From Pyrinomonadaceae bacterium (lineage in GTDB: Bacteria; Acidobacteriota; Blastocatellia; Pyrinomonadales; Pyrinomonadaceae): a stretch of DNA of 64,000 nt. A model generated the notes under the pieces. It was not told where the DNA came from. It worked only from the letters and a program-made list of their open reading frames with translations, and did no database searches. This document shows positions 1 to 9,250 of this stretch, piece after piece. The stretch lies in assembly GCA_021463165.1 (NCBI GenBank), contig JAJTWY010000010.1:62001-126000 (forward strand), written 5' to 3'. Position numbers and translations under genes: made by a program. Numbering within the stretch: position 1 is the first letter of the stretch; each line of letters starts with the position of its first letter.

Positions 1-210
1 GCGACTTCATTAGAAAACCATCATCATTAACATCGCGTGGGAGACGCGCGGGGTATATCATCTGAGTTTGGCCTTCCGCCCGCGAAGAGAAATTGTCAAC
101 TCGAAAATTGCCCGAGAACTCGGAATACGGAAGGTCTCTGTAATCCGAGACGTAACTTAGCGTTTTTTCACTTGAAATTATTCGCCGAAAGCGCGTACTA
201 TGTGCCATCA

Positions 211-678
211 ATGCACATAAAGCTTTCGGGAATAGCACTGCTAGGTGGAGCCGCTCTTGCCCTTTCATTCGTTGGCTTCACGGTTGTAAGTCTGCTTGGC
301 TCTCAAACCGCGGCGAATGCAGATTCCGCCGCGTCGAAAACTCCGTCGATAACACTTCCGCAACATTTAGCTCAAGCGACGGACAAATATCATCCGGTCT
401 ACACGGATCGACTGACAACCGAATGGTCGCGAACAACCCACACAAAGAGCGGCTTTGGCCCGTCGATTTACGTGCTAGAGGAAGGCCATTTCGCGGAAGT
501 TCGGTGCAACGGCGATGATAGCTACAGATTCATGGTCGATCAAAACTCCTTCCTGTATCAAAACGGGAAGCGTGTCGGTGAAACGTCCCGCTGGCGACCG
601 TGCGGTTATGTTAACGTTCGAGCCGCCAGTCCAAAGAGCGTCGGTGTCCCCTATCTAGTCGCCATGACGAGCCGGTAA
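211..678 (+). CDS. Small exported protein of unknown function
   Basis: I do not recognise the family. From the ATG at 211 the product is 155 residues with an N-terminal hydrophobic segment of about 20 residues (GIALLGGAALALSFVGFTVV) typical of a signal peptide or single membrane anchor. A polar exported domain with two cysteines follows. The open frame extends upstream to position 37, but the upstream residues are polar and would place the hydrophobic stretch in the interior, so the start at 211 is preferred although no strong ribosome binding site is visible. It lies 32 bp before the first ATPase gene and may be co-expressed with it. The role in the mobile element is unknown. Confidence 0.55.
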   Translation: MHIKLSGIALLGGAALALSFVGFTVVSLLGSQTAANADSAASKTPSITLPQHLAQATDKYHPVYTDRLTTEWSRTTHTKSGFGPSIYVLEEGHFAEVRCNGDDSYRFMVDQNSFLYQNGKRVGETSRWRPCGYVNVRAASPKSVGVPYLVAMTSR

Positions 679-710
679 ATCCCGAGTCAAATTCTGGTAT
701 TGTTAGCTCG

Positions 711-2081
711 ATGTACCCCCTCCCGATAGGCTATAGAATCGGCCCAAAGGATAATCGGGCAGACGGGTATCTGATCCCCGAAGTTCGTTCGCGGCATACC
801 GCTCTTTTCGGAAAAAGCGGTGTTGGGAAAACCACTCTGCTCCGAAACATGATCCTTTGGGATATTTGGAACGGATCGGGCGTGACAGTGATCGATCCAC
901 ATGGGCAGCTTATAGATGAAATCCTCGAACATATCCCCCGCACCCGAACAAACGACATAGTCTATTTCAAGCCATCAGGCCGGGATCGGGTATCGAGCCT
1001 GAATATTCTTGAACGCGTTCCAACCGAATATCATCCGCTCGTCGTTTCCTCGATAGTCAGTACATTCAAGACCATTTGGGCGACCGCATGGGGGCCGCAG
1101 AGCGAATACCTTCTTACAAACTTCTGCTTCGCACTACTTGCTCAGAACAAACCGACATCGCTCCTCGACATCCTAAGGCTTATTACTGACGCCGAATACC
1201 GGGACGAGGTATTTGCCGCCGCGAACGATGGCGTTCTACATCTGTTTCACCGAACCTATTCTTACGATTGGGACGATGAACAAAGAGCAAGAGCATCGGC
1301 CCCGATCCTCAATAAGGTGTCCGCTTTCGCAACCAATCCCCTGCTGCGATCCGTAATCGGCCAGCATCGGAGCAGTTTCAATTTTCGCGAAGTGATGGAC
1401 GGTAAGAAGATTCTGCTTTGCGATCTAAGCAAAGGTGCACTGGGTTCCGATATTTCGTCTCTTCTCGGATCGCTGGTAACGACCAAACTCTATCTTGCCG
1501 CCCTCTCGCGACAGGACACCGCCGAATCCGCACGAATCCCGCATTACTTCTACATCGACGAGGTTCACAACTTTACGCATGGGATCGACCTTGCCTCAAT
1601 CCTCGCCGAGGCCCGAAAGTATCGGCTTTCCTTAACCGTCGCGACTCAAACGCTGGCACAGCTTCGCCGCCATAACGATGAAATCGTTCCGTCGATATTC
1701 GGTAACTGTGGAACGCTGATAAGCTTTCGGGTAAGCGGCGAGGATGCGGTGTTGCTCACAAGAGAATTCGCGTCGGATGTTATCGCGACGCAGCTTGAAA
1801 ATCTGCCTGATTACGAGCTTTACCTTCGAACTCTTTCACTTCCTAAAGGAAGCAGTGCACTGATCGCATCCCACGCCGAGCGGCATTCAGCGTACCCACC
1901 CTTTAACAATCATACCGACGCTCAGAGCCGAACGAGTGTGATCAAAGTATCGCACGAGCGATACACCCGACCGAGACGGGAAGTTGACGCGTGGCTTTCG
2001 CGGCGGTTCAGAAACGCCGAACATAAAGAAGCCGCTCCAACAAACAGAGCGGCCAAAAGAAAAAAGCGATTAGGTCATTAA
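711..2081 (+). CDS. HerA/VirD4-like type IV secretion DNA-binding ATPase
   Basis: A 456-residue P-loop ATPase of the TraD/VirD4/HerA superfamily, expected to act on DNA in conjugation or DNA processing. Walker A is GKSGVGKT at residues 34-41. A VIDPHG strand-loop follows near 60, a WGPQSEYLL motif near 127-135 is typical of the type IV secretion DNA-binding ATPases of this subgroup, and Walker B is YIDEVHNF at 281-288. No transmembrane helices precede the motor domain, unlike classical VirD4, so it is probably soluble or recruited by a partner. The SPFH-like membrane protein downstream is a candidate partner. A TATTGT box with an upstream TG lies 7 nt before the ATG. The last 12 bases overlap a convergent gene. 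Its precise function within the element is inferred. Confidence 0.75.
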   Translation: MYPLPIGYRIGPKDNRADGYLIPEVRSRHTALFGKSGVGKTTLLRNMILWDIWNGSGVTVIDPHGQLIDEILEHIPRTRTNDIVYFKPSGRDRVSSLNILERVPTEYHPLVVSSIVSTFKTIWATAWGPQSEYLLTNFCFALLAQNKPTSLLDILRLITDAEYRDEVFAAANDGVLHLFHRTYSYDWDDEQRARASAPILNKVSAFATNPLLRSVIGQHRSSFNFREVMDGKKILLCDLSKGALGSDISSLLGSLVTTKLYLAALSRQDTAESARIPHYFYIDEVHNFTHGIDLASILAEARKYRLSLTVATQTLAQLRRHNDEIVPSIFGNCGTLISFRVSGEDAVLLTREFASDVIATQLENLPDYELYLRTLSLPKGSSALIASHAERHSAYPPFNNHTDAQSRTSVIKVSHERYTRPRREVDAWLSRRFRNAEHKEAAPTNRAAKRKKRLGH

Positions 2082-2429
2082 TGCGGCATAAGCCCGGTGC
2101 GGATCGCCGTACTTTGCGATCAGGCGAAGGCCGTCAGAGTTTGCCCAGTAGAGAGGCCGGTACCGGCACCGAATGAAGTGCCAGCCGGTTAGAAGCGATA
2201 ATATCGCACCGAGGAATGAGCCATAGCTATTCTTGTAAAGCTGACGGACAATCGGCGTCAATTGCGACACGTCATGCTCGGCGATGACGCATTTGGATCG
2301 ATTGACTCGAAACTCGTCGAGATTGCGGGCGAGGAACCTTTCCACCTTCGCTCGTACACCCGGGTCGATTCGGATTGCCGGTGCTATGCCGCCCGTAGGG
2401 GTCAGGACCGTTACAGTATTGTTTTCCAT
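2070..2429 (-). CDS. Conserved-looking small protein, function unknown
   Basis: A 119-residue protein read on the reverse strand and overlapping the end of the ATPase gene by 12 bp. I do not recognise a family. The N-terminal part is polar. A mildly hydrophobic stretch (GSFLGAILSLLTGWHFIRC) lies near residues 70-88 and could be a weak membrane or buried helix. The C-terminal part is rich in aromatic and basic residues (RCRYRPLYW). The reading frame is open and starts with a normal ATG, preceded by an AGGAAG-like stretch, which supports it being real. It is the only leftward gene in the element and so has its own promoter, perhaps for a regulatory or accessory role. Confidence 0.45.
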   Translation of the reverse strand: MENNTVTVLTPTGGIAPAIRIDPGVRAKVERFLARNLDEFRVNRSKCVIAEHDVSQLTPIVRQLYKNSYGSFLGAILSLLTGWHFIRCRYRPLYWANSDGLRLIAKYGDPHRAYAALMT

Positions 2430-2672
2430 TATTGTTCTTCCTTTTCAAAGAGATGCGGAACCGTCGAGCGTCTGATTCGATGGCTCCGAACTTTCAAAAA
2501 AGGAACGGACTGCGGGACGCCCTTATAAAAGCAGATTGAGGGAAAATGTCAAGCATATCGCATCTTCCCCGTGGAGAATCGGCAAAAGTCCCCTGCTCTG
2601 CTGGACACGCGTTTGCGATCTGTGTTACAAACGCTTCACTTTCATAAAAGCCAACATTCAGGAGAATCGCTT

Positions 2673-3578
2673 ATGAGCATTAGGCGGCTTTCGCCCAAGC
2701 TTAGAGAAACCGGCTATATTTTTTTCGTTCTCGGACTGATTGTCCTGATAGTGCCTCTCATTATCGCGACCTCATATCAGGTGGAAGGGGCGAAAGGATG
2801 CGCCGCGATAGGGCTAATAGGATTCTTGGTTGGATCGGTCCTGCTTGCCGCTTACTATCTTTGTTATCAAGTGTCTCCGGGATACGCTCTTGTAGACAAA
2901 AACGGCTCAGTCGAACTTGAGGGACGCTATTTGGGTTTGCCACCGGCTTCACCGACGATCATCAGCACAGCCCGGCGACTCGTCGAGATAAATGGAATGG
3001 AACTTGAAACCCCGGACGACGGCTTACTCGGAGCATCGATCACCGTCTCCTATTCTCCCGATCTGAAAAACGCACAAGCCCTGACCCAGTTCGCCAACCC
3101 AGCGGCCATAGATCGAGCGATACAGAACAGAGTCCGAGGGGCACTAAACAGCTGGTCTATGGCGAAGCCGCTACCCGGAACGATAAAAAGGGCCGTCGCA
3201 ATGCAGAAAGAAGCCGAGACGTACTTACTGGGACAGCTTGGCGGAACAAGCAAATATCTTGCTCCGATCGACGACCCGACACTGTATCTCGGCGAAGGGA
3301 TAATCGTTACCGATTTCGGCATTCGCATCCATGAAATAAATACCATTTCATGGCGTCCGCTTGCTGACGGAACTAACAAGCCTGATTGGGGAGACGGTGA
3401 CCACTTGGCCTTCGACGCTCGCGTGATCTTCAAGGAATTCCACGCTCACGCTGATAACCTGAGTAACCTTCGCCAGCTAAAAGAGGCGTTGATCGAACGA
3501 TATGCAGAAGAAGCGGAAGACATCGAGGACATTTACGATCAAGTTCGAATGTCGATGAAAGAAACGCGCGAACGCTGA
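2673..3578 (+). CDS. SPFH/band-7-like membrane protein
   Basis: A 301-residue protein with two adjacent hydrophobic segments near residues 15-40 and 47-70, followed by a soluble domain of about 230 residues. That domain begins VSPGYALVDKNG and contains a G-x-Y-x-G-x-P segment, an alternating beta pattern, and a helix with AIDRAIQNRVRGAL. The order resembles SPFH/prohibitin domains (V.PG...V...G, then a D-R-x-I helix), but this is inferred from pattern only. The ATG at 2673 is chosen because AGGAGA lies at the right distance and the hydrophobic anchor then sits at the N-terminus. An in-frame ATG at 2571 has no such site. The gene is 16 bp upstream of the TraG-like gene, so a membrane scaffold role for that ATPase is plausible. 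Confidence 0.6.
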   Translation: MSIRRLSPKLRETGYIFFVLGLIVLIVPLIIATSYQVEGAKGCAAIGLIGFLVGSVLLAAYYLCYQVSPGYALVDKNGSVELEGRYLGLPPASPTIISTARRLVEINGMELETPDDGLLGASITVSYSPDLKNAQALTQFANPAAIDRAIQNRVRGALNSWSMAKPLPGTIKRAVAMQKEAETYLLGQLGGTSKYLAPIDDPTLYLGEGIIVTDFGIRIHEINTISWRPLADGTNKPDWGDGDHLAFDARVIFKEFHAHADNLSNLRQLKEALIERYAEEAEDIEDIYDQVRMSMKETRER

Positions 3579-3594
3579 TCGGGGATGTGAGAAC

Positions 3595-5694
3595 GTGTTA
3601 TTAAAAGTTGGACTCAAGGATAACGAACGGGGGAATCCGCTATACCTGGACCGTAGCGATCTAAAGGCCCACGCCCACGGAATAGGCGCGTCACGCGCGG
3701 GTAAGAGCAAACTGATCGAATTTATCGCTAGGCAGTTTATAAAGGATCGGCAGGGATTTTGCGTGATCGACCCCGGTGGTTTCCTTTACGAAGACTTAGT
3801 TCAATATCTCGCTTACAGTAAACCCACTCGATCCAAGATCGTCCTTTTGAACCCGTCCTACGACAAGAAAGTGGTAGGTTTCAATCCCCTGCGAATCGAG
3901 GGCACCAAAAGTGAAACGACGATTTCCGCGAAGGTTGATCGAATGGTCGCCTTAACGACAAAGGCACTCGGTATTTCCGATCTTACAAACGCCCCGCGTT
4001 TGGAGCGGATAATGCGATGCCTTTACTACGTTCTGATCGAACAGGACTTATCGCTTGAGGCTGTCCGTTATTTCCTGTCTCCTCGTCATATTCATGTCCG
4101 CGACGCAATCATAGGACGCATTCGGTCGGAAACGATCAAGGATCAATGGTTGATGCTGACTCAAGGTAAGCGGCCCGAAGCTTACATGAACCTAGTTGAA
4201 AGCACGGCAAATCGGCTGTTCAAGGTTCTCACTCAGCCAGCGGTAAAACGAATCATCGGAGTGCCGGAGAACTCAATCGACATCAGATCAATCACGGAGA
4301 ATCGTGGAGCCTTGATCGTCAATCTGCAACAAGGCGAGGCGTTCTCGAATGACGCGGCCCATATGATCGGAACATTTCTTGTCAACGAGATATGGGAATC
4401 GGTGAGAAGGCGTACACGCGAGGAAATGCGCCGGATGCCGCCGTTCTTTCTGCTGGTCGATGAGTTTCAGAGTTTCGCAACGCCCGATTTTGCGCAGATT
4501 CTGGATCAGGGGGCGAAGTACGGCCTGCACTTACTGCTTTTCCACCAAAATCTAAATCAGCTGGACGCTCAGATCAGAACGGCGATGACGGCTTGCCATT
4601 CCCGCTTTGTGTTCGGCGGAGTGACGACGGCGGACGCGAGGCAGATGCTTGAAGGGTATGCGGAGGATACCTCTTTGATTCCCCGTCTTCCGCAACGTTA
4701 CTACGCCCTCAGGCGGCCCGACCGCCCGCTCGTGCTCGCATACACGCCTGAGGTACACGAATACAGAGTCCGAGAGGAACGGCTAGCCGACTATATTCAA
4801 TCCTCGACTGATGGCTTTCTTTCACCAGAGGAGATTGACGCTCTAATGGCGAAATCGATGCCGATTGTTGAGACTCCGACCCCAGAGGTCGAACAAGCCC
4901 CGGAAGTCGATCTCGGCGACCTCCTAAGACCACCGACCGCAAGCAGACCGTATGAGCCGCCCAAGCCGAAGGCGAGCCGAAAGCCACCGCCTTTCGAGCT
5001 TACTTATGACCGGGCACGAGGCACGGAGACCCACAGAGGCACTCAACGTCAGATCGCAAATGTTGCTCGCGACCTGAAGTTCAGTGTGCATACTGAGAAA
5101 TCCGTTCTTGACGGAGCGGGAAGCGTGGATGTATCGCTGGCGAGGGACGGGATAAAGATCGCCTGTGAGGTTTCCATTACAAGCACAGCGGCCTGGGAAG
5201 CGAAGAATGTCAGAAAGTGTCTGCAAGCCGGTTACGACCGCGTTTGGGTTATTGCATTTCCAAAAAACGTAGACGGTCTCACCAGACGGATCAGCGAAAC
5301 GATACCCGTCATTGACCAAGCAAAATTCAAGGTGCTCACATTGGGCGATTGCTTTGTCGAATTGAGAAAGCTAGCCGCCCCTATTGATCCAAAAACCGGA
5401 AAGCCGGCCAAGCTTGCGGGACAAATGCTCGATGTATCTGAAACGGCCGCTTATTTCCACGTTAACAAATCAACAATCTACCGGTGGGTAGCGGAGGGAA
5501 TACTCCCCCGCCCAAAGCTCGGTCGAAAACTTCTTTTCGACCGTGACCTACTCGAATTGCTAAGCCGGCACAATCTGACCGGCAAACAGCGGATTAAGGT
5601 CGAACTCGACCAGGCAATCAAGATCGAGAAGACTAAGCCGAAGAGCAAAAAGCAACAGGACGACCGCTATAGAAAAATGCTGAATTTGGACTAG
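3595..5694 (+). CDS. TraG/VirD4-like ATPase fused to nuclease-like and HTH domains
   Basis: A 699-residue multidomain protein. Residues 1-400 are a TraG/TraD-type coupling ATPase: Walker A GASRAGKS at 31-38, Walker B LLVDEFQSF at about 286-294, and an HQNLNQLD segment at 317-324 typical of the TraM-recognition part of TraG/TraD. A proline-rich linker (about 425-470) follows. Residues 475-590 form a compact alpha/beta domain with VDVSL at 511-515 and ACEVSI at 523-528, reminiscent of PD-(D/E)xK nucleases, although the usual lysine is replaced by serine. Residues 610-655 are an excisionase/MerR-like helix-turn-helix (DVSETAAYFHVNKSTIYRW). The start codon is GTG, with GGGGA 9 nt upstream. There are no membrane helices, unlike most coupling proteins. 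The nuclease assignment is inference. Confidence 0.75.
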   Translation: MLLKVGLKDNERGNPLYLDRSDLKAHAHGIGASRAGKSKLIEFIARQFIKDRQGFCVIDPGGFLYEDLVQYLAYSKPTRSKIVLLNPSYDKKVVGFNPLRIEGTKSETTISAKVDRMVALTTKALGISDLTNAPRLERIMRCLYYVLIEQDLSLEAVRYFLSPRHIHVRDAIIGRIRSETIKDQWLMLTQGKRPEAYMNLVESTANRLFKVLTQPAVKRIIGVPENSIDIRSITENRGALIVNLQQGEAFSNDAAHMIGTFLVNEIWESVRRRTREEMRRMPPFFLLVDEFQSFATPDFAQILDQGAKYGLHLLLFHQNLNQLDAQIRTAMTACHSRFVFGGVTTADARQMLEGYAEDTSLIPRLPQRYYALRRPDRPLVLAYTPEVHEYRVREERLADYIQSSTDGFLSPEEIDALMAKSMPIVETPTPEVEQAPEVDLGDLLRPPTASRPYEPPKPKASRKPPPFELTYDRARGTETHRGTQRQIANVARDLKFSVHTEKSVLDGAGSVDVSLARDGIKIACEVSITSTAAWEAKNVRKCLQAGYDRVWVIAFPKNVDGLTRRISETIPVIDQAKFKVLTLGDCFVELRKLAAPIDPKTGKPAKLAGQMLDVSETAAYFHVNKSTIYRWVAEGILPRPKLGRKLLFDRDLLELLSRHNLTGKQRIKVELDQAIKIEKTKPKSKKQQDDRYRKMLNLD

Positions 5695-5733
5695 GATGCC
5701 CTAGCCGGTCAGTACCGGCAAAGGAGGTTACGA

Positions 5734-6840
5734 ATGACGGTAAGCAGAAGGAAAGACACGGGCCAATGGGTCTGCGACTTCTACCACAACGGAGAGCGGA
5801 TCAGGAAAACCCTGAAATTCGTTCGTACAAAAAAGGAAGCCGAAGCCGCCGAAGCCGTGATTATGAATCAGGTGTTTCAGCAGGTCTACGGCTTTGAGGG
5901 TAAACCAGATAAGCGGTTCGAAGACTTCGTTGTCGAAACGTTTCTCCCCTACTCCGAGGCAAACAAGAGATCGTTCAATAGGGACGTTTCGATTTGTCGA
6001 GTGTTGGTCAAGGCGTTTAAGAACAAGACTCTTAGACAGATTACTTCACCGCTAATCGAATCGTTCAAGCAGGAATTTGCTGCCAAACCGATTGTCTTCG
6101 AGAACAAGGAGAAATCGAAGCGAACCGAAAAAAGACGAACTCCAGCGGGAGTCAATTACTACCTTCGTGTTCTTTCAAAAATTCTCTCAATGGCGGTGGA
6201 TGCCGAAATCCTCGAAAACAATCCATGTCGGCGGGTCAGAAAGTTTAAAGTCGACAACCAGCGGACTCGGGTTCTCTCAATGGACGAGGAACAGAAGTTA
6301 ATGGAAAATCTCGACCCAAACCAGCTGGTCAAAGAGATTGTGATCGTAGCACTCTACACGGGCATGCGGCGAGGCGAGATCTTTAATCTTAGCTGGGACG
6401 ATGTGGATTTCTCGCGAGGAGTTATCCTTGTCGAACAAAGCAAGTCAGGCAAGAAGCGGGTTGTTCCTATGAACCGAACCGTTCGTGATCTTCTCAAGAA
6501 TATGGTTCGGCGGGGTGATCTTGTATTTCCTAGTCCACGAACGGGGCGTCGCCTTGACACGATTAGAAAGGGATTTGCCGATGCAACCTCTAAGGCTGGC
6601 ATTCGAGACTTTCGCTTTCACGATCTAAGGCATACTGCCGCAACCCGTATGGCCGACAGTGGAGCAGACGCCTTTACGCTGATGAAAGTATTGGGACATT
6701 CCAACATACAAATGACAGCTAGGTATACCCACGCGACTGACAAGGCGATTCGTAGAGCATTAGATAATCTCGATACGAAAGAGCATTTTGGTCACGAGAC
6801 GGTCACTGAAACAAAAACGGCGAATGACAATTCGCCGTAA
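5734..6840 (+). CDS. Tyrosine recombinase / phage-type integrase
   Basis: A 368-residue site-specific recombinase that would integrate and excise the element. An N-terminal SAM-like core-binding region (about 60-170) precedes the catalytic domain. The catalytic residues are visible: Arg in ALYTGMRRGE (R212), Lys in SGKKRV (about 240), HDLRH (H296, R299), GHSNIQ (H322) and the nucleophile in ARYTH (Y331). A clear AAAGGAGG site precedes the ATG. The gene ends 14 bp from the tRNA-Phe 3' end and is oriented toward it, so the tRNA is its probable attachment site. The C-terminal tail beyond Y331 is ordinary in length. It follows the TraG-like gene by 39 bp, so the two are probably co-transcribed. 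Confidence 0.93.
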   Translation: MTVSRRKDTGQWVCDFYHNGERIRKTLKFVRTKKEAEAAEAVIMNQVFQQVYGFEGKPDKRFEDFVVETFLPYSEANKRSFNRDVSICRVLVKAFKNKTLRQITSPLIESFKQEFAAKPIVFENKEKSKRTEKRRTPAGVNYYLRVLSKILSMAVDAEILENNPCRRVRKFKVDNQRTRVLSMDEEQKLMENLDPNQLVKEIVIVALYTGMRRGEIFNLSWDDVDFSRGVILVEQSKSGKKRVVPMNRTVRDLLKNMVRRGDLVFPSPRTGRRLDTIRKGFADATSKAGIRDFRFHDLRHTAATRMADSGADAFTLMKVLGHSNIQMTARYTHATDKAIRRALDNLDTKEHFGHETVTETKTANDNSP

Positions 6841-6854
6841 GTCATTGAAAAGAT

Positions 6855-6930
<76 letters not shown>

Positions 6931-6971
6931 TGATCTTTTGCATCCACCAAAGGAGCGGACACGAATTTGTA

Positions 6972-7000
6972 AGTGTAAAGAAGCCATCTTATGATGTCAA
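6972..7000 (-). promoter_or_regulatory. Sigma-70-like promoter of tRNA-Phe
   Basis: On the reverse strand a TTGACA box (6995-7000) is followed after exactly 17 bp by TACACT (6972-6977). The predicted start falls about 34 nt before the tRNA 5' end. This is the best consensus promoter seen in the window. Confidence 0.7.
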
Positions 7001-7035
7001 ATGGGAGCTATTTCTGAAGCTCTGCGAATAATGGT

Positions 7036-7512
7036 ATGGGCAGAATCAAGGGAATTGCCGTTCTGTTGATCGGCACCGCATTCGGATCCGCGTGCAGTGG
7101 GACTGCGGTCAATGTCACGAATACCGGCAAAAGCCAAAACCCCGCGAACGCGAATCGGGCTGCCTCGCCCTCGCCCGATCCCGTCAGGACCCCGGCGGGC
7201 TTTGACGCGACACCTTCTTCCTCACCGCCAGCTAATGCGGCGGCTATTCGGGCGACCCCAACCTCATCGATCCGGCCTGAAAAGGAGAAACGAGAGATAT
7301 CGAAGAACAAAGAGCCGAAACCGGCTTCCGATATCCCTTCAGCCGATGAGATGCAGCGAATGCTTGGGAAGCCAGCAACCATCGACGAAGTGAATTCGCC
7401 CTCGATGATGAAGGGAGCTCCGATGATGAAGGCAAAGCCCCCGACGATGAACCCAAAATCCGCGAATGTTCCGATGATGAAATCAAACCGGAAACTCGGC
7501 GGGAAGCCCTAG
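7036..7512 (+). CDS. Putative lipoprotein with PMMK repeats
   Basis: A 158-residue protein of unknown function. The N-terminus has a signal sequence ending in the lipobox-like GSAC at about 17-20, so it is probably a lipidated envelope protein. The mature part is low-complexity: Ala/Ser/Pro/Thr-rich to about residue 80, then a charged EKEKREISKNKEPK stretch, then a methionine-rich tail with three PMMK-type units (SPSMMK, APMMK, VPMMK). No enzyme motif is visible. It is divergent from tRNA-Phe and convergent with recA. Methionine-rich tails can bind copper, but with lysine-spaced repeats this remains speculative. Confidence 0.6.
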   Translation: MGRIKGIAVLLIGTAFGSACSGTAVNVTNTGKSQNPANANRAASPSPDPVRTPAGFDATPSSSPPANAAAIRATPTSSIRPEKEKREISKNKEPKPASDIPSADEMQRMLGKPATIDEVNSPSMMKGAPMMKAKPPTMNPKSANVPMMKSNRKLGGKP

Positions 7513-7535
7513 TTTTTTCGAAGAATAGCCGGCCT

Positions 7536-8549
7536 TTATGCTGCAGCGGCGTCAACCTTTTCAGGAAACCCGAGTGCGGCCTTTACGTCAGATTCTATTC
7601 GCTCGGTCAGGTCCGGGTTTTCCTTCAGCATATTCTTGACGTTATCGCGTCCCTGGCCCAAGCGTTCGGACTTGTATGAGAACCACGCTCCCGATTTCTC
7701 GACAATGTTGTGATTTACGGCGAGGTCGAGGAGATCGCCCTCACGCGAGATCCCTTCACCATACATAATGTCGAATTCGGACTCGCGGAATGGCGGTGCG
7801 CACTTGTTCTTAACGATCTTCACGCGCGTGCGGTTGCCGACGACCCTATCACCCTCTTTGATACTGCCGATCCGCCGAATATCGAGCCTGAGACTGGCGT
7901 AAAACTTTAGTGCCTTACCGCCGGTGGTGGTCTCAGGTGAGCCAAAGAAGACCCCGATCTTTTCGCGAAGCTGATTGATAAAGATAAAGCAGGTATTCGA
8001 ATTCGAAACTATCGCCGTTATCTTCCTAAGAGCCTGTGACATCAATCTGGCCTGAAGTCCCGGCAGCGAATCACCCATTTCGCCATCCAGTTCGGCGCGC
8101 GGAACGAGCGCTGCGACCGAGTCGACAACAATAACGTCGATGCTGTTGGAACGCACCAAGGTTTCGGCGATCTCGAGAGCCTGTTCACCCGAATCCGGCT
8201 GAGAAATGAGCATATCGTCGATATTTACTCCGAGCTTCTGAGCATATTCCGGATCCATCGCGTGCTCGGCATCGATGTAGGCACAGATACCGCCCGTCTT
8301 TTGGGCCGAAGCGACAACGGTCAGCGCCAGCGTCGTTTTACCCGAGCTCTCCGGCCCGTAAACCTCAACGATGCGGCCGCGAGGGAAACCACCTACCCCG
8401 ATCGCCGCATCGAGGCTGAGACACTTTGTCGAGATCGCCCCAAAATCCTGATGAGGCCTCTCGCCCAGCCTCATTATCGAACCTTTGCCAAACTTCTTCT
8501 CGATCTGCAGTAATGCCGACTCTATCGCTTTTCCTTTATCGATGCTCAT
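7536..8549 (-). CDS. recA: Recombinase RecA
   Basis: A 337-residue RecA, the ATP-dependent strand-exchange protein of homologous recombination and inducer of LexA self-cleavage. It begins [20 protein letters not shown] and has Walker [10 protein letters not shown], Walker B in [12 protein letters not shown], the DNA-binding loop region MSQALRK and the [11 protein letters not shown] signature. The ATG at 8549 is preceded by GGGAGGAAA. The open frame continues upstream to 8654, but those residues do not resemble RecA. The length is close to the usual 340-350 residues. It is a single gene with no recX in the window. No convincing SOS box was identified by eye in the upstream region. Confidence 0.97.
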   Translation of the reverse strand: MSIDKGKAIESALLQIEKKFGKGSIMRLGERPHQDFGAISTKCLSLDAAIGVGGFPRGRIVEVYGPESSGKTTLALTVVASAQKTGGICAYIDAEHAMDPEYAQKLGVNIDDMLISQPDSGEQALEIAETLVRSNSIDVIVVDSVAALVPRAELDGEMGDSLPGLQARLMSQALRKITAIVSNSNTCFIFINQLREKIGVFFGSPETTTGGKALKFYASLRLDIRRIGSIKEGDRVVGNRTRVKIVKNKCAPPFRESEFDIMYGEGISREGDLLDLAVNHNIVEKSGAWFSYKSERLGQGRDNVKNMLKENPDLTERIESDVKAALGFPEKVDAAAA

Positions 8550-8755
8550 TTGTTGTGTTTCCTCCCATCCAATAATTCCACAGTCTCCATTAACCGAAGA
8601 CAGTCTAACACAAATGCGACCCTGTTGCACAAATAATACACACAATTTCCCCAAAATAGTTGGGAAAGACCAAGGAGATGTCGCAAGTCATTTCGATTTT
8701 CACCAACTATAGTCGAGTCATTTGAAAATTTCAATGAGAGGATGCCCGTAACCTG

Positions 8756-9166
8756 ATGGGTGAGGGACTTCAATCCCCCTCCGTATTGATACGCACGATG
8801 CATGGTGCTCAGGTTACTTATCAGTCTACATACGGAAACGGCCAGTTTGCGGGAGTTAACTCGCCGGTGCCCGACGGATCCGTAATGACCGTCTTGGGAG
8901 CCGCGAATGTGATCGATTCGTCACTCGCGACTAAGAATAAAAGCGGGTATATTTTCACGGGCGGCCGGGAAGGTTCATCACCGGGTTACCCGGGGCGTTT
9001 CTATTTCTCGGCGCATCCAACCTCGGCAAGCGGCGCGACGCAAACAGGCACTCGCCGTTTTGGCATCGTAACTGCCGGATCAATGAAGGCCGACCCGACC
9101 GCCGGCAGCCTGGGGGCGCCAATGGGCTACTTTGATATCGAAGCCGCCCCAGCACTTCAGAATTAG
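8756..9166 (+). pseudogene. 5'-truncated type IV pilin remnant
   Basis: The frame from about 8790 encodes the C-terminal part of an acidobacterial-type pilin. LIRTMHGAQVTYQSTYGNGQFAG matches the region directly after the pilin alpha-1 helix, and the rest (GYIFTGG, FYFSAHPTSASGATQTGTRRFGI) matches the beta-sheet globular head. The prepilin leader, the GFTLIE-type cleavage site and the hydrophobic helix are absent, and none of the three forward frames upstream supplies them. The first codons (from 8756) look unrelated to pilin. Without the hydrophobic helix the product could not be exported or assembled, so this is best read as a decayed copy. A strong hairpin still follows the stop. Confidence 0.6.
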
Positions 9167-9194
9167 GCCATCTGCACGGGGCGTAATGCCTAGA

Positions 9195-9227
9195 AAAGGT
9201 CCAGGTCATTGTTGGATCTGGACCTTT
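9195..9227. terminator. Hairpin between convergent genes
   Basis: A perfect 10-bp inverted repeat, AAAGGTCCAG with CTGGACCTTT and a 13-nt loop, lies between the pilin remnant and the convergent beta-helix gene. It is likely a bidirectional terminator, although no long T-run follows on either strand. Confidence 0.5.
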
Positions 9228-9250
9228 CATGCAGAACGCATGCTGATCGG

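Noticed and set aside
1..210. Left attachment site of the tRNA-Phe element
   Set aside because: No sequence matching the tRNA 3' end was seen near the left edge, so the site is presumed outside the window.
8550..8755. LexA/SOS box upstream of recA
   Set aside because: No clear palindromic LexA-like site could be identified by eye, and the acidobacterial consensus is not certain enough to call one.
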